The notes beneath the pieces were generated by a model that made no database searches, had not been told where the DNA came from, and saw only the letters and a list, made by a program, of their open reading frames with translations. Shown here piece after piece: positions 55,007 to 64,000 of a stretch of DNA of 64,000 bases. Origin of the DNA: Tubulanus polymorphus (taxonomy: Eukaryota; Nemertea; Palaeonemertea; Tubulaniformes; Tubulanidae); contig NC_134033.1 of the NCBI RefSeq assembly GCF_964204645.1, forward strand, positions 8,158,231 to 8,222,230, written 5' to 3'. Within the stretch, counting starts at the first letter, position 1, and each line of letters opens with the position of its first letter. The position numbers were made by a program, and so were the translations under genes.

Positions 55007-55404
55007 ATGTAGAAATTTGATACGTGTTGTAAGGAGATTTTAGCCAAGTGGCCTATTGCATCTGTGTGTAGATGGAATCCAGTTGTTCTGGGAAGTTTAA
55101 ACATGTATCCACCATAGATACATCTGCAGTGCAGGTCAAAAACTGGCGCGGTCAGAATCAAGATGGCTGCCTGACTGCCATTGTAGACCTTTCTTGTATC
55201 AACACTATCAATTTTGATCTGAAATCCAAGGCTTCTAGCTTCTCTACATAGTTTGCCAATTTTCATTGAGTTTGAGTGGTATAGTTTTAGAAAGGTTGAT
55301 TAACTTATCAAATGGGTACGAAATCTGTGGCCATACTACATGTATATTTGAGATGGGGCACTTTGAGAAGGGATCTTACTGCAGTTTACACCTGGAATGA
55401 TTTT

Positions 55405-56585
55405 TAGCCCACTTGGGACTTGAGTCCCAGCGGGCTGTTGTGCTCACTTTTTGTCTGTCGATCTGTCCATCCATCTGTGTGGTGGCTATTCTATGGAAAG
55501 GGATCTTTGATACCTGAGACAGGTATTTTTGATGAGCTAATTACCATGCAATTGGTGGCCATCTTGGTGTCATCAGTACTCATTCGTAGGTGGAACAAAG
55601 TTTTTTCACATTATATTGATACCTAAGCATATTTTGTTACCACAATCAATTGGAATGTTGTAGCTCATAACATGTTCTATGATTGTGGTGGGTTTCAAGG
55701 TTATTGTTTTTAGGCCAGCCGAAGGCTGAGCCTATTACTTAACAAATGGAGCGAATTTAAATGACATGGATTCCAGAGTTAAGGCTCTTTGACTGTGCAA
55801 CTGAGCATATATTCATACAAATCATTCATGAGAGCATTATCCAATCTCCAACCCCTATGAAGCTGAATTTTGAAAGAGGGCCTCATTATAATTTGTATGA
55901 GATTTTTCGTGAAAATCTGATCGCAAAAATATCTGTTTTAAAAAGCCAATCAGAAAGCAAAGACTCCGCTATGATTGGCTTAGCCGCAGAGATTAGCAGG
56001 TGTTCACGTGAACCCGCGGTATCGTCTACCATTTTACTTCCGGGTTTTATTTTAAGATCTAAAATTGTATTTCAATATCGTTTTCTGTGAAATCTTTAGT
56101 TGATTTGGTTTTTGGGATGAATATTTGTGCTTGCACTACAGAAAATATCATTGACAATTGTGCAGAAAGTCCCGAAAAAAAGCTTTTTCTCAAATCGGAT
56201 GGATGACCTTGATAAGCTAATTAGCCATGTGCTCAAACTGCAAGTTCAATCAAAAAAAAATATCAAAATCTATGAAAATATCAATATCTGCAAAGAAAAA
56301 CATCAAATCCAATTCAATTTTGTTTTATAGAGCAAATTTCAGAAAATTCTATTCTATTCCGCATTCAAATCAATAAAACCAAGGGAAAAGATTTACTGAG
56401 GCATATATTGTTATCACAATTAATTGCAAAATCGTAGCTGCTGACATATTCTATGATTGTGGTGAGTTTAAAGGTCATTGGGTTTTGTATATGGACACCA
56501 GGGGGCATTGAATATTGAAATTGTTAGGTAGTTGAGCATTTGAAACCACTAACCAAGTGGGCATGATGTCCGTGGACCCCTAGTT
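55405..56585 (+). mobile_element. Family A hairpin-started repeat, interrupted copy
   Basis: Hairpin 55406-55436 after a T run. The body is shortened and breaks at about 55708, where another T run plus hairpin (55711-55734, TAGGC-AGCC / GGCT-GCCTA) starts an inserted repeat. Family A sequence resumes near 56403 and ends AGTGGGCATGATGTCC then GTGGACCCCTAG. Confidence 0.6.
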
Positions 56586-56589
56586 TAGA

Positions 56590-58900
56590 TTAAAATTTTG
56601 ATATTCTGGGCTCTAAACTGCACCTACATCAACGATTGCATGGGGGAGTCTTGCGAAGAAATCTGGGTACTGGTTTCCCCTAGTGATACAAATTAAGCAA
56701 GTTCAACAGTACTACTAGTAGGCCTAACCATTAACTATGGGGCTGTGCATAAATCATGTACCCTTGACTTAAGGGGATTTCTACCACCTCCCCCTTAGAA
56801 AAGTATGTACGCTTTGAACTCACCCCTCCTGTACGTTTTCGTGTGAATATTTTGAAAAAAATGTGCAAGACACTATCTGTTAGCCAGCTCCTGTGTTTGG
56901 ATAAAACATTAACTAATGGATATTGTTGTAAGTCTTGCAAGTCAGTCCCTGGTGCCCCTTTGAGATAAAATGTTGATTAATGTACAGTATATTACATGTT
57001 AGTAAAATGTATATTGTAAGGCTAAAAAATGCCTTGTTTCTCATGGCTGACGCATTAAAATCAGTGAAAACAATAGATCAAATCAATCAGCAAAAACTAA
57101 AAATGATCAGATTCCTGAGATTTTCTTTTTTTATTGACAAAAAATTGAATACAGATGGGGTGTAAAATGTGTTTATCAATGTCGTTATTATATATCGGGA
57201 TGTACCATATCTGATTCTGAAAACAAGTCTTGACTGCTGCTAGTTCAGACAAAATTTACCTGCTGGTTATACTTAAAACAATTTTAGGCTTTTTTCTGAA
57301 TTTAATAAAATCAGGTGGATAGGTGGATTTGATCGGAACCTTGAGAAACAAGTTATTTATTGTAGCCTAGATATGTATATTATATCATATTTCGATACAT
57401 AGAAATGTATACGGCATTGGAAATAGAATATGTTTAAAATGAAAATATTTCAATGAAAAGTATGTATGGTATGTTAATATTATTCTGAATTTCATTCAAT
57501 ACTGTGGATAATTGATATTGCATAGTGATTATTGAAACAGCGCATCAGTTCCACAGTTTTCCGATTGTTAAGTTTGACTCAAGATTTTAAACTCAAGTCT
57601 GAACTCTAGTCAAGCCAAGATCCTGTAGACATTTGCTTGAATGTTGGTTGGGGAGAAAAGTTAGAGAGAAAAAATACCATAACCAACTTTTGAGGAACTG
57701 GCTCCTTGTGGTTGAAGTTAACCTTGGTATTACGATACAACAGGCTAATGATCTGGAAAAATTACCAAGAAAAGGAAGTGGATCTAGGAAAATGAACCTT
57801 AGGATTATTGAAACAAAATTTTGCGATATTTTATCGTATTTTTCTTGTCATTGTTACCTACCGACTTAACTACTTTTCATTAGTGAACAATCCTTAAACT
57901 TGACATTACCAGCATTCACATTATTCAGTACCATGCTGAAATACTGGGCTGATAAGGCGCGGAAAGTGATACCTCAGTGAAAACCGGATATCAGTATGGC
58001 ACTAAGCTGGCCATGTATTTTCTGTAGGTATGAATGCAGATTCGGCGCTTAGCAAGCAGCGTATTGTAGTACGCTCCACTTAACCAGTTTTTAACATAAG
58101 AAGCCACTAAAAACGTATGGGAAGTTCACATTATTTGACGCTATTACTTTCAACAATATACGTTAACAAACATATTTTGCTCATATAAGCTACATTTATA
58201 GTTGTAATTAGCAAATCAATTGAAAGGCGAGTAGGTAAAGAATGGATTTAGAATATAAACCGTACAAGAAAAGGATGATATGGAGGAAACGGCATCTTGA
58301 AATCACCCTCAAATCCACGCGTGAACGCATCTCGCCATGTAAGGGCAGTATTCTGGCAACTTCGTAACTACACACAAGTACAGAACTTTGTAAGCGTAGA
58401 ATCTCGTGTGAACGCGGCTTTTAATACCCAATCTATACAACTAGGCCTCGAATTGATATGTATGATATACAGGTTGTTAAATGTTTTGGGGTTTTAAACC
58501 CATTTTATATTGTAATCGAGATATGTATTGTACCGTACTGTGTAGATCTTAGATTTAATTAAAAAAATGATTTGAGAAATACGTTAGTTGCATATATTAA
58601 CTGCCAGCTGGTTGGTCATTTAACAATAGATGTACCAAAAATACAACTCTTTATGTATTTTTGATGTACACAATGGAACCATCCGTAGTTTTTGATTCAA
58701 CTCAATTTTCATGGCCACTGAAAAACACTGTAGTGCTCATCCATCCAGGTCTACGACATGAGAATCAATTTCTTTAAACGGAAAAATTAAATCAACATGT
58801 ACAAGAAATTACTTATAAACACCGAAATACATCAGTAATATTTTTCTATTCTAATGATAAACCCTAACGAAAACGACAACTGTTAACATGTATTGTCGAT
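56590..58900. other. Intergenic sequence without recognisable genes
   Basis: Only a decayed CCAGTTCCACAGTT-like fragment near 57547-57620. No exon-like or RNA-like segment was recognised. Confidence 0.4.
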
Positions 58901-58929
58901 TTCAAGCCAGGGAATCAATCTGCAATTTC

Positions 58930-60532
58930 TGGTGACCATACAAAAAAATCTAGAGTAACCTTGACACACTACAACCATATACAACATGTTACAGGCTACA
59001 ATTTTGTTATTCCCTGTTGTTACAAAATATGCCTGGGAACCAATAAAATGTGAAAATCATAGAACATGTCTTGAGGTACAATTTTGCAATTGATCATGGT
59101 AACAAAATTTGTCTAGGTACCAATATAATATGAAAATACTAAGTTATTCGACTATTCAACACCCCCTTGTTGCGAAATCTTTTTTTCACAAGAGAGTTTC
59201 CGCCATCTTGTTTGCAGTGCGCATGATCCCCAGGCATTCTGTTTGTAAACACAATCCACACGTGTGCACTACATTCGCTGTAGTCACAGTGCGTTCGCGG
59301 CTATCAACCTACAAACAAAACCGCATCAAATATACCCGCAAACCCGGGCATCTTCTCAACGTGATGAAAAATTTTTGAATGGATTTTTTGCCACCGCCCT
59401 TCATTCATATTTCAACTCATAACATTTTGGAGGATTTAATTAAAGAGGTCGTTAAGCTTTCAGGTGATCGAACATGCGTGCTTGAAATGGGAATTAGTAT
59501 GATTGAAAATAAAAGATTGAAATCTTAATCATTCGATTCTCTTTCAAAGGCTGCATGGATAATTTCGTTTGGAAATAAACAGAGTTTTTTATGCATTTAG
59601 TATCTCCTCAAAAATTGATCTCTGTGGGGCAAATTTCTAATTCGTTACTCATCAACAACACAAAAAGTCTTTTCTGTGTACGTTTAAAACATTTTGATCG
59701 AGTAAGAAAACACAGTCAGGGTTCATGATCAGGTTTTCCATCCCATAAGTAGTAGACCGTATATGCGTACACATATACTGTATCAGTGTGTTAACAGTAG
59801 TGTACACACTTCTATTACGTACGCGCATATAGAACTCATGGTACGCGGGCTCAGGCACACTACAGTGACACAGTTCTCGGCGGTGTTCAGCGATTCCGAG
59901 CATGTGCACTGCGAACAAAATGGTGGAAACTTTCTGTGAAAAAAAATCGCCCCCTGGTTACCATAACAAAAACAAATGACCTTGAAATTCAACACAATCG
60001 TACATGTTGCTAAAACTTGGCAATTGATTGCGGTAACAAAATATTCATTGGTTCCAATATAAAAAGGCAAGTTGGTACATAATGCAATATTCAACTCCTC
60101 TGGTGGCGAGAACAAATAATTGCATAACCCCAATGCCATGTGAGGAGAATCCTAATTTATCACATATCATTGTAAAATTTATCAAATATCATACCTGTCA
60201 ATATTTTGCTGAAAAAACCTTTTCTTCCTACAAATGAGGACTGATGACACAGAGATGGCTGCCACTTGACCAGTCGAAAGATCTGTCTGTGATCCCTTCC
60301 CTAAGTGTACCCAATGAAAATTTAAATGGCAAATCATTTGAATGCTACAGGTCTCAGAATTCAGAGCAAAATGTGTTTTTTGGGCAAGGGTTACTGGATG
60401 GCCATCTTGTGTCTGTTGACCAAATTCTTCTTGCGCTGATGCACCATAGGGGAGACATAACATATGTGATAGATCAAGATGATTTATCAAAGCGTCTTCA
60501 AAATTTCTGGACTTCAGTCCCAAGCGGGCTAA
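58930..60532 (-). mobile_element. Family A repeat, minus strand, with inserted MITE
   Basis: Read on the minus strand it begins AGCCCGCTTGGGACTGAAG at 60530. It continues through the typical body and ends in ~150-bp core units (58970-59170 and 59947-60130). An inverted-repeat element (59180-59946) is inserted in a core unit, next to CGCCCCCTGG (59948-59957). Confidence 0.58.
59180..59946. mobile_element. Long-TIR MITE inside the family A copy
   Basis: TTTTTTTCACAAGAGAGTTT then CCGCCATCTTG at the left is the near inverse of CAAAATGGTGGAAACTTTC then TGTGAAAAAAA at the right, about 46 bp of terminal repeat. Superfamily not assigned; the long arms would suit a Mutator-like element. Confidence 0.6.
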
Positions 60533-60659
60533 ACAGGGTAGGTACTCGGGTTATACTGGTAACAACCTGGGTCCAGACTCACAAAAAGTTTCAACTCTTA
60601 AATCAACTCAGTATCTTCATTCAGTTTAGATCGACATCTTAAGGAATTAGGATCAATTT

Positions 60660-61620
60660 AAGAACTAATCAATCCGTTTGTGAAACTGCAAGATCTCACA
60701 AAAATACAAAATAAAAGATACAACATGTATTATTTATGGAAATGCAGTGTTTTATTTATTTCTGTTTATAAGTTGATTGATTATATAGAATCATTTTTCA
60801 TCACTTTACAAACTATGGCGTGATCCATAGGTTACCATGACAGCAATATTTTCCTCTTACAACAATACACATTGTACAGTACAAAGAATCTACAACAAAA
60901 TACAATGTACAACAAAAGTTCGGTCATTAGAGATAATGAGCCAATAATATCAACCGATACCATTTCAAAATCTTCATAGATTTATTACAAAATCCTAAAT
61001 TTCAATTGGTATTAAAGTTTATTTGTATATGTATATATAAAATTCTACGAAGCATCATTAACAGAATATTTCAACTGTTTACGTAAAAAAATCTTTCTTT
61101 TGCAAGAATTCATTGTAAAATTGTTTCTCTCGCATAACGTGGCTATTTTATTGCATTTGAATCATGATATGTCTTTTAGGGTGTGCATATACGCGTACCA
61201 AACGTTAGAGAAAGATGAAATCGATATACATATCAGATACAAATTTTAGGTGTTTTTCTCTGGGTTCTTCTCGGTGTCATTTGAAAGATAGGTTGGTTTT
61301 TGCTGTGCAAGCCAAAATCGGTTTTACGTTACTGCATACATCACATATTCATGGCCTTTTTAAAGTTGGGTTTATTTTTTTGCCCCCTAATTTAATGGTA
61401 GAAAATGCGTTGATGAAATGACCATAATCATTCCATCTCAATTTTCCAAATAATGAAAAATCCTATGAAATCGTCGCGCTGACCCCCACAATGCATAAGA
61501 AGACCATGCGAAGCTCCCATAAAATCTTTTAACACTACATTAGAAAAAAAGAAAATTTCAAAAATGTGGTCTTCCATAGTAACAAACTGGCAGAAACAGA
61601 TTACTAGTACACATTATGAG
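60660..61620. other. Intergenic sequence without recognisable genes
   Basis: AT-rich with no element border or coding segment recognised. Confidence 0.4.
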
Positions 61621-61628
61621 ACCTAGTG

Positions 61629-63177
61629 AAACTAGGGGTCCAGGGGCACCATGCCCACTTGGGAAGTGGTTTCAAATGCTCAACAATCTAACAATTTCAA
61701 TATTCAACGCCCCCTGGAGACCATATTAAAGAACCAACGACCTTGAAACTCACCAGACTCATAGAATATGTCAGCAGCTACGATTTTGTAATCGATTGTG
61801 ATAACAAAATACGCCTCGTTACCAATTTAATATGGAAATACCAAGTTATTCTACTACTCAACGCCCCCTGGTGACCATATGACCAATGACCTTGAAACTC
61901 ATCACAATCATAGAACATGTCATGTCACTACAACTTTGCAATTGATCAAGGTAACAAAATATGCCTAGGTACCAATCTAATAAGGAAATACTAAGTTGTT
62001 CTACTATTCAATGCGCTCTGATGACCATATAGAATAACTAATGTCCTTAAAACTCACCATAATCATAGACGATGTCATGAGCTACAACTTTGCGATTGAT
62101 TGTGGTAACAAAATATGCATAGGTACAAATAAACTTATAAAAAAATAAGTTTTTGTATTATTCAATGCCCCTGGTGGCAATATACAAAAATCAATGACCT
62201 TGAAATTCACCAAAATCTTAGAACACGATATGAGCTACATGTACAACTTTCCAATTGATTGTGGTAACACAATATGCTCAGGTATCAATATAATGTGGAA
62301 AAACTTTTTCCCACCTACAAATAAGTACTGATGACACCAAGATGGCCGCCAATTGGGCCTTAATTGGCTTATCAAAAATATTTGTCTCGGGTATAAAACA
62401 TCCCTTTCCAAAGAATACTCATCACAAATTGCAATGAGAAATGGCAAACCAGTAGGAAGCTACAGGACTCAGAATTCAGGCCAAAATTGTCATTATTGGG
62501 AACAAAACAAGGTCACAGAACGGCCAAATTGAGTCCGATCGAACCAATTTTTCTTATGCTGATGGGCCCTTGGGGGATTCATATACATATGAATGATCAA
62601 GGTTATTGACAAAACGTCTTTAAAATTTCCCTCAAAAACTTAAATAAAGGACCAATGGTCCAGTGGTTTGCCAAACCATAGTGTGAAGTAAAAAATTTGT
62701 CATGTATAGGCTACTAGTGCGAAAAAAATTCATTTCATTGAAAATTGAATAAGAGAAATATATCAGTAACGACTTCATTTTGGTCAGTGATAACTTACTT
62801 TCTAACAAGAATGAAATCTTGATTGATCGAAAAATTGATTTTGGGAATTTTTGTCTCAACAAATTAATATTCATAATTCTTATACATTCATAGAATGCAT
62901 ATAAAACAAATAATACTATGAGTACCCGAGTACCAGTGAGAGCCTGGGATTCATCGGAGGTTTTTCATTATCATATGCCTCAATTAGGACAGAAGCTCCC
63001 AACGCTATGCAATGCTTGCTTGCTATGCTTGAGGCCAGTGCTGATAACTGACGAAATATAGTTTATCGACTGACATGGTTTTTAATCATTTCACGCTAGA
63101 AATGATGAATATGAACCTCTTCAATTATGCCGCCATTTTGTTAAGCACCTGCTGATCCACCTCATTTACATATTCAT
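61629..63177 (-). mobile_element. Family A repeat, minus strand, long form, 5' part cut by a MITE
   Basis: On the minus strand the 3' end (CCCCTAGTTT, GGACCCC, CCCAAGTGGGCAT) is at 61629-61670. Four core units with GGGGGCG-type motifs follow (61709, 61862 and two decayed). The body comes next, and 62640-63177 then matches the extra section of the long copy at 25575-26905. The 5' hairpin is missing because the MITE at 63178 interrupts it. Confidence 0.62.
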
Positions 63178-64000
63178 GGGCGGATCCAGACCGTATTAGC
63201 CGTATTGCCCAATACGGTCTAGAATTTTTAAGTGCCCTTCGAAATTTCACCGGAAATATTTTTGACGGCATTATTTCAGCAACCGCTAATTCCGTGTCCG
63301 GAATCCGGGCATAATTATAAAATTAATCGGTATATACTGCTGCCGAGAAAGTGAGGAGAGATAATCATATTTGTAACGCCTTTAATCATGATAAATTAAA
63401 AAGGGCACTTTCCTTTTGCAAGGGGCACTCATGCTTTAGATGAGGGCACCTTGTCCTTGCCTTTTCAGGGAGGGCTAAAGGGGCACTCGTACTTTAGAAG
63501 AGGGCACTATACGCGGAAAATGTTGAAGAAAAGGGCACTTTTTTGCCTAATTTTGAAAATTTTAGGGGCACTTTTGGTTAAGAAGATGGCACACGACATA
63601 AGGATAAATGTGAAGACGAGGCAATTTTTGCCGATTGTTAACAATGAAGGGGCACTTGTTAGCTGTATTCTGTATAATTGTTAAGGGGCACTTTTAAAGA
63701 TTATAGGGGCACTAGGCGAAGTTGGCGACAACCATTCTTTCATATGGGTTCGCCAGCTTCGTTTTTATCCGCATATGTTGAAATCTTGTCTCGAATTCGT
63801 TTATTCTGGATTGCGCTGCTAGCCTCTAGAAGCCCTCTAAAAGCCTTTAAATGGCACCATATTTTCAAAATTTTCTGGGGGTGGGCCCCCAGACCCCCCT
63901 GTAAGGCGTTCGCATTGACCTGGATACTGGGTGTGCCCTTAGATCAGAAAGGTGCCCTTAAATTTCCTTCCAATACTGTCTACCCATCCCCCTGGATCCG
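63178..64000. mobile_element. hAT-like MITE with GGGCACT repeats, second copy, runs to window edge
   Basis: Nearly identical over its length to 13217-14052. Its left end is changed (CATGGGCGGATCCAG) and its right end (CCCTGGATCC) reaches the window edge, so the target duplication cannot be checked. Confidence 0.85.

Overview
This is an AT-rich, intron- and transposon-rich animal nuclear sequence. Two gene models can be supported: the 3' part of a multi-exon plus-strand gene that I recognise as an EMSY orthologue (from about 4.5 kb to about 52.8 kb), and a single-exon TALE-class homeobox gene lying antisense inside one of its introns (8.8-9.9 kb). A divergent single-exon TALE gene, together with hairpin-started repeats carrying a ~154-bp tandem core (the layout of molluscan 'pearl'/HINE elements), suggests a spiralian, perhaps a mollusc. 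That assignment is inference.

Layout. 1-4.28 kb: the right-hand part of a DIRS-type tyrosine-recombinase retrotransposon (gag-like ORF, RT-RNase H, tyrosine recombinase, internal complementary region, inverted terminal repeat). 4.48-23.6 kb: nine EMSY-like exons separated by introns loaded with short hAT-like and mariner-like elements, with the nested homeobox gene at 8.8-9.9 kb. 23.6-33.8 kb: a ten-kb intron of hairpin-started repeats, a 6-bp-TSD hAT family and a tandem array cut by two later insertions. 33.8-44.4 kb: six exons, the last four of which encode a bromodomain. 44.4-52.8 kb: one intron holding nested mariner-like elements and a 5.7-kb Ty3/gypsy element with 109-bp LTRs, itself split by a 1.27-kb foldback hAT-like element. 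A short last exon is proposed at 52.77 kb. 52.8-64 kb: intergenic repeats and no convincing gene.

How it fits together. All sixteen proposed exons have canonical AG/GT borders and join in one reading frame (about 705 residues). The first part resembles the disordered middle of EMSY, a chromatin repressor scaffold; the last ~120 residues form a bromodomain with the acetyl-lysine-anchoring Asn. Vertebrate EMSY has no bromodomain as far as I know. Either this lineage has an EMSY-bromodomain protein, or two adjacent genes are joined by alternative splicing. An in-frame stop just past the exon-9 donor, with a poly(A) signal 330 bp further on, would give an EMSY-only product.

Repeat biology is the other theme: nine hairpin-started repeats, long copies carrying a ~154-bp unit with a CTCF-core-like motif, and hAT-like elements with 5-, 6- and 8-bp target duplications that can be read directly.
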